Source of the DNA: Rhizobium metallidurans
GTDB taxonomy: Bacteria > Pseudomonadota > Alphaproteobacteria > Rhizobiales > Rhizobiaceae
Length of the DNA stretch: 64,000 nucleotides
NCBI RefSeq assembly: GCF_014196505.1
Contig: NZ_JACIDW010000002.1
Span: 62,001-126,000 of the forward strand
Direction of reading: 5' to 3'
This document shows positions 26,282 to 34,902 of this stretch, piece by piece (the stretch's first letter is position 1; every line of letters begins with the position of its first letter). Position numbers and translations under genes: made by a program. The notes under the pieces are model-generated. The model had not been told where the DNA came from, did no database searches, and worked only from the letters and a program-made list of their open reading frames with translations.

Positions 26282-27120
26282 GCCGTCTCCTTACTGCCGG
26301 ACCTCCGGAACGGATCGGGATGCAACCGTCGTCCGGCCAGCGCACCCAGCCAATCGAGAGAACCACGCAACCGCACCACCTCGCCGACAACCACGATCGC
26401 CGGCGGCTCGATACCCGACGTCAGCGCCGCGGCCGGCGCCTCGCCGAGCGTCGTTTCCAGAACCTCTTGCGCGTTCGTCGACGCGTTGCAGACGAAGGCG
26501 ACCGGTTCGTTGCGGGAGCGCCCCGCGGCAATCAGGTTGGCACTGATCTCGGCAATATGCTTCATCGCCATATACATGACGATGACGGGCGAGCCCTTGC
26601 CTATAGCATCCCAGTTTATCGCGTCCGGCACCAGCCCCGATGAATTGTGGCCGGTCAAAAACGTCACCGCATGATTGATGTCGCGGTGGGTCACGGGGAT
26701 ACCCGCATAGGCGAGCCCGCCGATCCCCGCGGAAATCCCCGGCACGATGCGAAACGGCACGTTGTATTCGACCAGCGTCAGCGCCTCTTCGCCGCCACGC
26801 CCGAAGACGAAGGGATCGCCGCCCTTAAGCCTCAGAACGCGATTTCCCGCCTGCGCGAGCTCGACGAGACGAAGCGAGATGTCGCGCTGCTTGGCGGACG
26901 GCTTGCCGCCGCGCTTTCCCGCATATTCGAGAACGGCGCCCGGCCGCGCGAGCTTCAGGCACTCGGCATCGACCAACGCATCATGCACGATGACATCGGC
27001 TTCCATCAGCCCCTTGACCGCAAGCAGCGTCAAAAGGCCCGGATCGCCGGGCCCCGCGCCGACGAGCCAGACACTGCCGGGGTCCATCGCCGGGAGGTGA
27101 GAAAGTACCGTTTCGATCAT
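26278..27120 (-). CDS. cobA: Uroporphyrinogen-III C-methyltransferase CobA
   Basis: 280 residues, the size of stand-alone SUMT enzymes without the CysG siroheme domains. VWLVGAGPGDPGLLTLLAVK is the SAM-binding start, and LRLKGGDPFVFGRGGEEALT the highly conserved second motif; VTHRDINHAVTFLTGH and GKGSPVIVMYMAMKH follow. It makes precorrin-2 from uroporphyrinogen III with two SAM, the entry to cobalamin and siroheme. It heads the tightly overlapping cobA-B-C-D run. No B12 box is present in the 177 bp upstream. Confidence 0.94.
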   Translation of the reverse strand: MIETVLSHLPAMDPGSVWLVGAGPGDPGLLTLLAVKGLMEADVIVHDALVDAECLKLARPGAVLEYAGKRGGKPSAKQRDISLRLVELAQAGNRVLRLKGGDPFVFGRGGEEALTLVEYNVPFRIVPGISAGIGGLAYAGIPVTHRDINHAVTFLTGHNSSGLVPDAINWDAIGKGSPVIVMYMAMKHIAEISANLIAAGRSRNEPVAFVCNASTNAQEVLETTLGEAPAAALTSGIEPPAIVVVGEVVRLRGSLDWLGALAGRRLHPDPFRRSGSKETA

Positions 27121-27232
27121 GACGATGATCTATGCCCGGCGGCGGACGACGTCAACGCCGCAAACGCGGCGAAAATACAGGTCACGATCACGCCAATTGC
27201 AGCCCGCCAAACGGACTCAGATTATGAAGATA

Positions 27233-27276
27233 TCGGCGCAAGCGGCTGAATGGATTCGCCAATGCGCTTGCGCCGA
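27233..27276. terminator. Long inverted repeat between cobA and the nucleoside hydrolase gene
   Basis: Perfect 12-bp arms TCGGCGCAAGCG (27233-27244) and CGCTTGCGCCGA (27265-27276) with inner GGC/GCC pairing. It lies 22 bp beyond the nucleoside hydrolase stop and has no T-run on the minus strand, so it could be a weak terminator, a processing site or an mRNA stabiliser inside the cob cluster. Confidence 0.55.
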
Positions 27277-27297
27277 AACAACGATGACGATTGCCGA

Positions 27298-28248
27298 CTA
27301 AGCGTTGAGCAGCGTATCACGAATCAGGTCGATGACCTCTTGCGACTGGATGCCGGTGCAGGCGATCTGGCTCGGCAGATCGTCCCAGTCGCCCGGCGGG
27401 AAGCGACGGCCGTCCTGCTTGACGATCGTCTGGCCATCGGCGATGCCTCCACACACCACGCGCATGGCGCCCGAGATCGTGGTGAAAAGCTCCGGCGCCA
27501 CGACGTAGACGCAGGCGCAACTGTCATGCACCATCATCCCGTCCTCGACGGCATGCTTGTAGAAGTCGATGTAGAACTGCGAGAGCTTGTCGAGCAGCTG
27601 CACGGCCTTGTCGCCCCTGGCCGCCATCTCTCCGAGATAGCCACGGCTCATCGTGGTGATGGCGGTGACATCGAGACCGATGACGACAACCTGCCACGGC
27701 GCCGTCAGCACGATATCGGCAGCCTCGGGGTCGCCATGGATGTTGGCTTCAGCCACAGGCGTCACATTGCCAGGCACATAGAAGTTGCCGCCCATAATGA
27801 CGACCTGCTTCACAAGGCCGGCGATGTCCGGGTCTTCCTTCAGCGCCAGCGCAAGGTTGGTCATGCGCCCGACGGCCACCAGCGTCACCTCGCCCGGATT
27901 GGCGCGCACGGTGTCGATGATGAACTTGTAGGCCGGTCGCGGATCGAGCGGCACGTCGACGACTTCGGGCACGTCGATGTTGCCGAGCCCGTCATCGCCA
28001 TGCACGAAGGTCGGCCAGGCGCCTTCCTTGCGCGACGGATCGATCGTCACGCTGGCACCCTTGGCGACGGGTGCAGGAATATTCCATTCGCGCTTGAGGA
28101 ACAGCGCATTGCGCGTCGTCGTCTCGATCGAGGCGTTGCCGAACACGGTCGTGATGCCGATCAGATCGATGTCGGCATGACGGTGCAGGAAAAGCAGCGC
28201 CATCGCATCGTCAACACCCGGATCCGTATCGTAAATCACCTTATGCAT
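27298..28248 (-). CDS. Nucleoside hydrolase (IUNH family)
   Basis: 316 residues, standard length. The N-terminal calcium-binding aspartate cluster is YDTDPGVDDAMALLFLH (residues 6-22), LVAVGRMTNLALAL is the central conserved segment, and MVHDSCACVYVVAPELF carries the late catalytic histidine/aspartate. The family cleaves the N-glycosidic bond of ribonucleosides to base and ribose. The gene lies between cobE and cobA on the same strand. Whether it acts on a cobalamin-related nucleoside such as alpha-ribazole, or is simply a purine/pyrimidine salvage enzyme, is not decidable from sequence. Confidence 0.9.
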   Translation of the reverse strand: MHKVIYDTDPGVDDAMALLFLHRHADIDLIGITTVFGNASIETTTRNALFLKREWNIPAPVAKGASVTIDPSRKEGAWPTFVHGDDGLGNIDVPEVVDVPLDPRPAYKFIIDTVRANPGEVTLVAVGRMTNLALALKEDPDIAGLVKQVVIMGGNFYVPGNVTPVAEANIHGDPEAADIVLTAPWQVVVIGLDVTAITTMSRGYLGEMAARGDKAVQLLDKLSQFYIDFYKHAVEDGMMVHDSCACVYVVAPELFTTISGAMRVVCGGIADGQTIVKQDGRRFPPGDWDDLPSQIACTGIQSQEVIDLIRDTLLNA

Positions 28249-28302
28249 AGTCGTCCCTCTTGCATGGTCTCTGGCATGTATTGGCGGCCACCATAGCGAG
28301 CG

Positions 28303-28722
28303 CTACTCTTTCCGCAACAGGGCGCGTGCGATCGCGGCGGTCGCATGCGCCGATTTGATTTTCGCAAGCGCAAGCTCGGCATCGGGCCCGATCGCCGCGA
28401 GTGCGGCGGATTCCGCGACACCATGACAGCCCACCCGCGCGAAGACGACATCGGAGGGGTTCTTGATCCTCGGCGTCTCCTTCTCGAGCGTCGCGGCGTC
28501 GAAGAACAGCATCGGGATGGCCAGGCGCGCGGCGACCACCGCCATCGCCGGCTCGCCTCGACGCGAATCGATGGACGCCAGCCCGGCGACCTGCGCAGGC
28601 ACGATACCGGCCATCTCCAAGGCCGAGAAGACCAGCGCCATCACCTCGTCGGGCGAGGTGCCCCGCTCGCAGCCGAGGCCGAGCACGTAGCGGCGTGTGG
28701 TATTGAACTCGAGTGCGGTCAT
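28303..28722 (-). CDS. cobE: Cobalamin biosynthesis protein CobE
   Basis: 139 residues from the ATG at 28722 (MTALEFNTTRRYVLGLGCER). It corresponds to the small CobE / C-terminal CbiG domain: YVLGLGCERGTSPDEVMALV opens the fold, LASIDSRRGEPAMAVVAARL follows, and VGCHGVAESAALAA carries the conserved VxxxGVAE segment. It is reported to bind corrin intermediates in the aerobic pathway; its exact step is not firmly assigned. Gene order cobE - nucleoside hydrolase - cobABCD keeps the P. denitrificans cobA-E grouping with one extra gene. A longer frame up to 28830 overlaps the divergent transporter gene. Confidence 0.88.
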   Translation of the reverse strand: MTALEFNTTRRYVLGLGCERGTSPDEVMALVFSALEMAGIVPAQVAGLASIDSRRGEPAMAVVAARLAIPMLFFDAATLEKETPRIKNPSDVVFARVGCHGVAESAALAAIGPDAELALAKIKSAHATAAIARALLRKE

Positions 28723-28829
28723 GGGACGGAAATGCCGGTTGCCTGTGTCGCCCAAGCCATTGCAGCACCGGCCGGTAAATGCAACATGCGCGCCGACACA
28801 GTGCCTTCGCAGTCCCACGGGTTTCCACA

Positions 28830-29615
28830 TTGTACGACCTTGCCCCTCACCTCGTTCTTCTCCTTGCCGCGGCTGCCTTCTTTGCCGGTTTCGTCGATGC
28901 GATTGCCGGCGGCGGCGGACTGATCACCGTCCCCGCGATGCTGATCGCCGGCATCCCGCCGCTTCAGACGTTGGGCACCAACAAGGTGCAATCCCTGTTC
29001 GGCGCCGGATCGGCGACGATCGCCTATGCCCGCAAGGGGCATGTCAATCTGCGTCAACAGCTGCCGATGGCGCTGATGGCGGTCATGGGCGGCTCGCTTG
29101 GCGCGGCGCTCGCAACCATCGTCCCCGGCGACGTGCTGCGTGCGATCATGCCGGTCCTGCTCGTGGTGATCGCGCTCTATTTCGCGCTGAAGCCCAATCT
29201 CGACGATGTCGACAAGCACCGCCGCATCACGCCCTTCGTCTTCGGACTGACGCTCGTACCGGCGATCGGCTTCTACGACGGCGTGTTCGGTCCGGGCACC
29301 GGCTCGTTCTTTATGCTGGGATTCGTCTCGCTGGCCGGTTTTGGCATGCTGAAGGCCACCGCCCACACCAAGCTCCTGAACTTCGGCTCGAACCTCGGCG
29401 CCCTGATCGTCTTCGCCTCCTTCGGCGCCACGCTCTGGAAACTCGGCCTGATGATGGGTGTCTGCCAGTTTCTCGGCGCGCAGCTCGGCTCCCGGCTTGC
29501 CATGCGCATCGGCGCCAGGCTGATCAAGCCGCTGCTCGTGCTCGTGTGCATCGCGTTCACGATCAAGCTCTTGTCCGACCCAGCCAATCCGCTACGCGTC
29601 TGGCTGGGGGTCTGA
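28830..29615 (+). CDS. TSUP (TauE/SafE) family membrane transporter
   Basis: About 261 residues if translation starts at TTG 28830; an in-frame start at 28779 would add 17 residues unlike a TSUP N-terminus. The first helix LVLLLAAAAFFAGFVDAIAG leads into GGGGLITVPAMLIAGIPP, the TSUP signature, and the second half repeats it with GFYDGVFGPGTGSFFMLGFV. Eight or so membrane segments are likely. Family members export sulfite, sulfonates or organic acids, or serve unknown solutes. It lies between cobE (divergent) and the EamA gene (convergent, 3 bp apart), within the cobalamin region; a cobalt or corrinoid link is speculative. Confidence 0.85.
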   Translation: MYDLAPHLVLLLAAAAFFAGFVDAIAGGGGLITVPAMLIAGIPPLQTLGTNKVQSLFGAGSATIAYARKGHVNLRQQLPMALMAVMGGSLGAALATIVPGDVLRAIMPVLLVVIALYFALKPNLDDVDKHRRITPFVFGLTLVPAIGFYDGVFGPGTGSFFMLGFVSLAGFGMLKATAHTKLLNFGSNLGALIVFASFGATLWKLGLMMGVCQFLGAQLGSRLAMRIGARLIKPLLVLVCIAFTIKLLSDPANPLRVWLGV

Positions 29616-29618
29616 GGT

Positions 29619-30044
29619 TCAGAAAAGCGCGAGAAGCAGCGCTCCTGAGGCGATAAGGCTGACACCGAGCCAGTTCATCATGTTGAGCTTCTCGCCGAGA
29701 AAAACGACGCCGAAGATGGCGACGAGAACGATCGACAGCTTGTCGATCGGCGCAACACGCGCCGCGTCGCCGATCTTCAAGGCGCGGAAATAGGCAAGCC
29801 ACGACGCGCCGGTCGCCGCGCCCGACAGGCAGAGAAACAGCCAGGTCTTCGCCGATATGCTGGAGAAGGGCTGCCACTGCCCGCTTGCCAGCACGATCGC
29901 GCTGATGATCGCGAGGATCACCACGGTGCGGATCAGCGTCGCGAAATCGGAATTGACGCCCGCAACGCCGATCTTCGCGAAGATCGCCGTCAGCGCCGCG
30001 AAGGCAGCCGACAGGACGGCCCAGAAGACCCAGCTTTGCGTCAT
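29619..30044 (-). CDS. Single-repeat EamA (DMT superfamily) transporter
   Basis: 141 residues and four to five hydrophobic helices, so one EamA repeat rather than the usual two; such half-size members work as dimers. MTQSWVFWAVLSAAFAALTA, GQWQPFSS, WLAYFRALKIGDAARVAPID and VVFLGEKLNMMNWLGV are typical. Its ATG shares one base with the cobO stop (TGATG), so it is translationally coupled to the cob operon and is its last gene. The substrate is unknown. The coupling suggests, but does not show, a role in cobalamin supply. Confidence 0.85.
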   Translation of the reverse strand: MTQSWVFWAVLSAAFAALTAIFAKIGVAGVNSDFATLIRTVVILAIISAIVLASGQWQPFSSISAKTWLFLCLSGAATGASWLAYFRALKIGDAARVAPIDKLSIVLVAIFGVVFLGEKLNMMNWLGVSLIASGALLLALF

Positions 30045-30688
30045 CAGAACTCCACGCCCGCCTGTCCCTTGATGCCCGAGCGGAACGGATGCTTGATCAG
30101 CTCCATCTCGGTTACCAGATCGGCGATCTCGATCAGCTCATCCTTGGCATTGCGCCCGGTGAGAACGACGTGAGTCATATAGGGCTTTTCCGTTTTCAGG
30201 AACGCCACGACATCGTTGATATCGATATAGTCGTAGCGCAGCGCGATATTGATCTCGTCGAGCAGCACCATCGAATTGCGCTCGTCGCGGATCAGTTCCT
30301 TCGCCTTCTCCCAGGCAGCGCCGGCGGCCGCGACGTCACGGGCGCGGTCCTGCGTTTCCCAGGTGAAGCCCTCGCCCATCGTGTGGAACTGGCAGACATC
30401 GGAGAAATGCTTCTCGATCAGGTCGCGCTCGCCTGTCCACATCGCCCCCTTGATGAACTGCACCACCGCCGATGGCTTGCCATGCGCGATATGGCGGAAA
30501 ATCATGCCGAAGGCCGAGGACGACTTGCCCTTGCCCTTGCCGGTGTGGACGATGATCAGGCCCTTCTCGCCCGTCTTCGTCGCCATGATCTTGTCGCGCG
30601 CGGCCTTCTTCTTGGCCATCTTCTCGCTGTGGCGGGCATCGTCGTGGCCAGTGGCCTCCGTCGTGGTCTCGGTCGTTTCCTCGGTCAT
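30044..30688 (-). CDS. cobO: Cob(I)yrinic acid a,c-diamide adenosyltransferase CobO
   Basis: 214 residues from the ATG at 30688 (MTEETTETTTEATGHDDARH). The polar N-terminal tail precedes the P-loop IVHTGKGKGKSSSAFGM, with FIKGAMWTGERDLIEKH, VLLDEINIALRYDYID and VVLTGRNAKDELIEIADLVT all matching CobO/BtuR/CobA-type corrinoid adenosyltransferases. It transfers the adenosyl group from ATP to the reduced corrin. It lies 4 bp after the cobN stop and overlaps the EamA start by 1 bp. The earlier candidate start at 30709 would lie inside cobN and is less likely. Confidence 0.94.
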   Translation of the reverse strand: MTEETTETTTEATGHDDARHSEKMAKKKAARDKIMATKTGEKGLIIVHTGKGKGKSSSAFGMIFRHIAHGKPSAVVQFIKGAMWTGERDLIEKHFSDVCQFHTMGEGFTWETQDRARDVAAAGAAWEKAKELIRDERNSMVLLDEINIALRYDYIDINDVVAFLKTEKPYMTHVVLTGRNAKDELIEIADLVTEMELIKHPFRSGIKGQAGVEF

Positions 30689-30692
30689 GTCG

Positions 30693-33600
30693 CTATTCCC
30701 CGGATGCAAGCTTCAATCGATCGGCGGCATCGCCGCCGCCTGATCTGTCGTGTGTTTTGTCTGTCGCGGTAAGATCGAACCGCGCGGAATTGCTGCGCGG
30801 CGTCCAGAGCCGCCGCTCGATCGCCTCCAGCAGCCGTTCCTTCATTTCCTCGTAGGCGGCCGGGTTCTTCTCGAGCATGAAATCGCGCACCTTCTGATCC
30901 ACGACGAATGCCTGATAGACCGCCTCGAAATGATGGTTGCCGACCGCGCCCGTGGTCGCCGCGAAGGCGAAGAGATAATCGACCGTGGCGGCGATCTCGA
31001 ACGCGCCCTTGTAGCCATGGCGCATGACGCCATCGATCCACTTCGGATTGACGACTCGCCCGCGCACAACGCGGGCGATCTCCTCTTCCAGCGACCGTAT
31101 GACGGGCTTCTCCGGCATCGAGTGATCATTGTGATAGATCGATGGCCTGATGCCGCCGAGCGTCTCCGCCGCCGCCGCCATGCCGCCTTCGAACTGGTAA
31201 TAGTCGTCGCTGTCGAGCAGGTCGTGCTCGCGATTGTCCTGGTTCTGCACGACAGCCTGGATGGAGCGCAGCCGCTCCTCGAAGACGCCGCGCTCGGCCC
31301 GGCCCTCTTCGCCGGCGCCATAGGCGTAGCTGCCCCAGACCAGATAGGCCTCCGCCAGATCGGCGCGCCGCTCCCAGCCCTTCTCGTCGATCAGCGCCTG
31401 CAGCCCCGCGCCATAAGCACCCGGCTTCGACCCGAAAATCCGATACCCCGCCCGCCGCTTTGCCTGCGCCGCGTCGAGCCCAGCCTCTTCCAGCCGTGTC
31501 GCCTCGCCCCGCATGCGTGCCGCGATCGGGTTATCCTGCTCGTCCTCATCCAGCGCGCCGACAGCCCGGATCGCCTTGTCGAGCAAAGCGATCTGCTCGG
31601 GAAAAGCATCGCGGAAAAAGCCTGAAATGCGCAGCGTCACATCCACGCGCGGCCTTCTCAACATGGCCTGCGGAATGATCTCATACCCGGTGACCCGCCG
31701 CGATGTCATGTCCCACACCGGCTTGACGCCGATCAGCGCCAGCGCCTGGGCGATATCGTCGCCGCCGGTGCGCATGTTCGATGTCCCCCAGGCCGTCAGC
31801 CCGAACGACACCGGCCATTCGCCGTGATCCTGCACATAGCGACGCACCAGAAGCTCCGCCGATTTCTTCCCCAATTCGTAGGCCGCCGGCGTCGGCACCG
31901 CGCGGCTGTCCACGGAGTAGAAGTTCCGCCCGGTCGGCAAAACATCTGGCCGCCCCCGCGTCGGTGCGCCGGAGGGACCTGGCGGAACGAAGCAGCCGTC
32001 GAGGCCGCGGAGCAGCCCTTCGATCTCGGCGTCGCCGCAGGCGAGGATGGCGGGTTTCAGGCGGGTTTCGATCTCGTGGAGGACGGCTCTGGTCCGGGAC
32101 CAGAGGGGTGGGCATGGCAATTCACCGGACACGAATTTGGCGGCGAGCAGTTCGACGCGCTCGACGGCATCGCCCTGGGTGCGCCAAGGATCGGACGAGA
32201 CGTCCGCTAGGATCTCGGGGCGTGGCCCGGTCCATGCGGCGGCCATGTCGCAGTTCAGGGGGTCGAAGGAAGCCCCCTCCCCAACCCCTCCCCACAAGGG
32301 GGAGGGACTTTCCGCCGAGCCTGCCTCGCCCCCTCGATCCACCGCAGCCTTTTCAGATGTTGTGGGTTGAAACGGCGGCAAAGAGTTAAGCTCCTCCCCC
32401 TTGTGGGGAGGGGTTGGGGAGGGGTTTTTCCCATTCACCAAGACGTCGAAAACATCCCCGGCAATCGCCCGCTGCAAACTCCGGTCGCCGCCCTCGCCCA
32501 GCCCGCGCGGCACCCGCGCCAGCGCCACCGTCAGATCTGTCAGCAACCGCCCCTCAGGCGACACCCCGAAGACATGCAGCCCGTCGCGTATCTGCATCTC
32601 CTTGAGATCACAGAGATAGGCGTCGAGCTTCTTCAGCGCCTCGGTCTCGCTTTCTCCCTTCGATATCCCCGCATCCTGATCGAGCCCGATATCGGCGACC
32701 AGATCGAGGATCTGCTTGCTGAGCAGCCGGATACGCCGCGGATCGCCGCCCGACGCCTCGTAATACTCGTCGACAAGCGCCTCCAGATCCTTCAGCGGCC
32801 CGTAGCTCTCGGCACGCGTCAGCGGTGGCGTCAGATGGTCGATGATGACGGCGGCCGTGCGGCGCTTGGCCTGCGTTCCCTCGCCGGGATCATTGACGAT
32901 GAAGGGGTAGAGATGCGGCAGCTGCCCGAGGATCGCCTCCGGATAGCAGCTTTCCGAAAGCGCCAGCGCCTTGCCGGGCAGCCATTCGAGATTGCCGTGC
33001 TTGCCCATGTGGATCACCGCATGCGCGCCGAATTCATGGCGCAGGAAGGCGTAGAAGGCCAGGTAGCCGTGCGGCGGCACAAGATCCGGCGAATGGTAGC
33101 TTTCCTTCGGATCGATATTGTAACCGCGCGCCGGCTGGATGCCGACGAGCACATCGCCGAAGCGCGTGAACGGCAGCGCGAAGACGCCATCCACGACATA
33201 GGGATCGGCCTCCGGCCCGCCCCAGCGCGCGCCGATTTCGTCTTGAATCTTTTTCGGAAGAGTTGCGAGGAAATCCCTGTAACGACTCATGGAAAGCGTC
33301 TCGCGGACGACCTTCCCGTCGCGACCGGAATTGGTGGGCCCGTCCATGATGTGGCGCATCAGCGCATCGCCACTCTCGGGGATGTCACCAACGGGATAGC
33401 CGGCCTTGCGCATCGCCTGGAGCACCTCGATCGTTCCGGCCGGCGTATCCAGACCGACGCCGTTTCCGAGCCTGCCGTCGCGGTTCGGATAGTTCGCCAT
33501 CACAAGCGCCACCCGCCGCTCCGCCGGTCTGGCATGGCGAAGCCGCGCCCAGTTGGCGGCCAGACGCGCGGTGTAAGCCATGCGTCCCAGATCCGGCTCG

Positions 33601-34679
33601 CTGGCAACGATATTGGCCTCGACCAGCGCATCATAGCGCGCCGCCGACTTGAACGAGACCGCTCGCGAGAGAACCCGGCCATCGACCTCCGGCAGCGCCA
33701 CGTTCATGCCGAGATCGCGCGCCGACAGCCCTTGCGAGGAACTCTCCCACACCTCCTTCGAGGACGCAGAAAAGATCGCCTGCAGCACCACGGCATCGCT
33801 GGCTTCCAGCACAGTCGGCTGCCGTTCCGCACCCGGCGCCGAGACGGCGAAGCCGGTGGTGTTGATGACGACGTCAGGCTTCGTGGCCGCGAACACGCTT
33901 TCGAGGATGCCCTTCGAGACGGGATCCTTGAGGCTGTAGGCGAAGACCGGCAGCGGCCGAATTCCCTCGGCGATCAGGGTCTCGATCAGCGCCTCGACAG
34001 GCCGGGTTTCACCGCTCTGCACGAGGGCACGGTAGAAGGAGATGGCGATGGTGGGGCGGTCTGTAGCCGCCGGCGTCTCGCCCGTGGCGCCACCCGCCGA
34101 CAACAGCCGCCATTCCTCGACCCCAACGACACCCCGCCCCGGCCACCATATCCCGGCCTTCATCAAGGGTGCCGCCGCCTCCGGCTTCTCCGCCCCGGAC
34201 AGCATCGCCTCCGCATAGTCAAGAAACGCATGCGTATTCGCGTCACCGCCCTCGATCAGATAGGCCCAGAGCGCATTCAGATCCTCCAGCGGTACATTCG
34301 AAAACGGCGTCAAGCCCGCGTCCGGTTTCGAATCTCCCGGCACCACCGCGATCAGCGCGCCGTGGCGCGCCGCCGCCGCATGCAGCGCCTCCAGCGCGTA
34401 ATGGAAATAGCTGGCGCCGCCCAGCGCCCTGACGATGATCAGCTTGGCATGCCGCGCCGTGCGCTCGACATAGGCATCGACGGACATCGGATGCTTGAAG
34501 TTCATCAGGCTGGCGATGCGCAGCGACCGCGCGCCGGCACGCCGGCCCTGCGAGACCGCCACCGCCGCCAGTTCCGTGTCGGCGGCGGAGAGGAACAGGA
34601 TGTCGGCGGGAGACTGACCAAGATCGATCGCCTCCTCGCCGTCGCTGATCGTTCCCTGCTGGGCTAGAAGAAGGTGCAT
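30693..34679 (-). CDS. cobN: Cobaltochelatase subunit CobN with an in-frame palindromic insertion
   Basis: 1328 residues; CobN proteins are usually about 1270. The Mg-chelatase H-type regions are intact: NYPNRDGRLGNGVGLDTPAG, VHMG-type IHMGKHGNLEWLPGKALALS, AVIIDHLTPPL, AWGTSNMRTGGDDIAQALAL and WIDGVMRHGYKGAFE. It is the large subunit that inserts Co2+ into hydrogenobyrinate a,c-diamide together with CobS and CobT, which are not in this window. About 50 extra residues (roughly 752-802, containing SPTPPHKGEE and SPSPLWGGVGEG) are encoded by a palindromic DNA repeat at 32274-32424. The frame stays open through it, so the gene is probably functional. Confidence 0.94.
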   Translation of the reverse strand: MHLLLAQQGTISDGEEAIDLGQSPADILFLSAADTELAAVAVSQGRRAGARSLRIASLMNFKHPMSVDAYVERTARHAKLIIVRALGGASYFHYALEALHAAAARHGALIAVVPGDSKPDAGLTPFSNVPLEDLNALWAYLIEGGDANTHAFLDYAEAMLSGAEKPEAAAPLMKAGIWWPGRGVVGVEEWRLLSAGGATGETPAATDRPTIAISFYRALVQSGETRPVEALIETLIAEGIRPLPVFAYSLKDPVSKGILESVFAATKPDVVINTTGFAVSAPGAERQPTVLEASDAVVLQAIFSASSKEVWESSSQGLSARDLGMNVALPEVDGRVLSRAVSFKSAARYDALVEANIVASEPDLGRMAYTARLAANWARLRHARPAERRVALVMANYPNRDGRLGNGVGLDTPAGTIEVLQAMRKAGYPVGDIPESGDALMRHIMDGPTNSGRDGKVVRETLSMSRYRDFLATLPKKIQDEIGARWGGPEADPYVVDGVFALPFTRFGDVLVGIQPARGYNIDPKESYHSPDLVPPHGYLAFYAFLRHEFGAHAVIHMGKHGNLEWLPGKALALSESCYPEAILGQLPHLYPFIVNDPGEGTQAKRRTAAVIIDHLTPPLTRAESYGPLKDLEALVDEYYEASGGDPRRIRLLSKQILDLVADIGLDQDAGISKGESETEALKKLDAYLCDLKEMQIRDGLHVFGVSPEGRLLTDLTVALARVPRGLGEGGDRSLQRAIAGDVFDVLVNGKNPSPTPPHKGEELNSLPPFQPTTSEKAAVDRGGEAGSAESPSPLWGGVGEGASFDPLNCDMAAAWTGPRPEILADVSSDPWRTQGDAVERVELLAAKFVSGELPCPPLWSRTRAVLHEIETRLKPAILACGDAEIEGLLRGLDGCFVPPGPSGAPTRGRPDVLPTGRNFYSVDSRAVPTPAAYELGKKSAELLVRRYVQDHGEWPVSFGLTAWGTSNMRTGGDDIAQALALIGVKPVWDMTSRRVTGYEIIPQAMLRRPRVDVTLRISGFFRDAFPEQIALLDKAIRAVGALDEDEQDNPIAARMRGEATRLEEAGLDAAQAKRRAGYRIFGSKPGAYGAGLQALIDEKGWERRADLAEAYLVWGSYAYGAGEEGRAERGVFEERLRSIQAVVQNQDNREHDLLDSDDYYQFEGGMAAAAETLGGIRPSIYHNDHSMPEKPVIRSLEEEIARVVRGRVVNPKWIDGVMRHGYKGAFEIAATVDYLFAFAATTGAVGNHHFEAVYQAFVVDQKVRDFMLEKNPAAYEEMKERLLEAIERRLWTPRSNSARFDLTATDKTHDRSGGGDAADRLKLASGE
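32274..32424. repeat. Palindromic repeat inserted in frame within cobN
   Basis: Arms 32274-32305 and 32393-32424 are perfect 32-bp inverted repeats, reading CCCCTCCCCAACCCCTCCCC at the left. The 87-bp centre is non-symmetric. Unlike the other palindromic elements in the window, it lies wholly inside a coding region, at a site where CobN relatives are about 50 residues shorter. Confidence 0.88.
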
Positions 34680-34726
34680 GGCGTTAGGTCTTTACGGGAA
34701 ATATTGGTCGCAGGCGTAGAGTGCGC

Positions 34727-34845
34727 GGCCCCCTCATCCGCCCTACGGGCACCTTCTCCCCGCTGGGGAGAAGAGGAAACGAGACGTTGCGGCATATCCC
34801 TTCTCCCCCACGGGGAGAAGGTGCCGGCAGGCGGATGAGGGGGCC
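34727..34845. repeat. Palindromic intergenic repeat between cobW and cobN
   Basis: A 119-bp element with terminal arms GGCCCCCTCATCCG and CGGATGAGGGGGCC, and inner arms CACCTTCTCCCCG / CGGGGAGAAGGTG. It fills most of the 223 bp between the cobW stop and the cobN start. It is a different family from the elements at 19071 and 36522, and from the one inside cobN. Confidence 0.8.
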
Positions 34846-34902
34846 ACACCGCACCAGTCAAGCTATCCTCAAAGCGACAACCGCGCATCCCAGCCATCAA
34901 CC

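Noticed and set aside
27121..27297. Cobalamin riboswitch before cobA
   Set aside because: No B12 box (AGCCAGGAGACCTGCC-like) on either strand.
28723..28829. Cobalamin riboswitch before cobE
   Set aside because: The space to the divergent gene is too short and has no conserved element.
32367..34667. 766-codon plus-strand frame opposite cobN
   Set aside because: An Arg-rich shadow without motifs; cobN on the other strand has conserved motifs throughout.
34727..34845. Possible CRISPR-like or IS end structure
   Set aside because: Only one inverted element is present, with no spacers, no direct repeats at the ends and no transposase.
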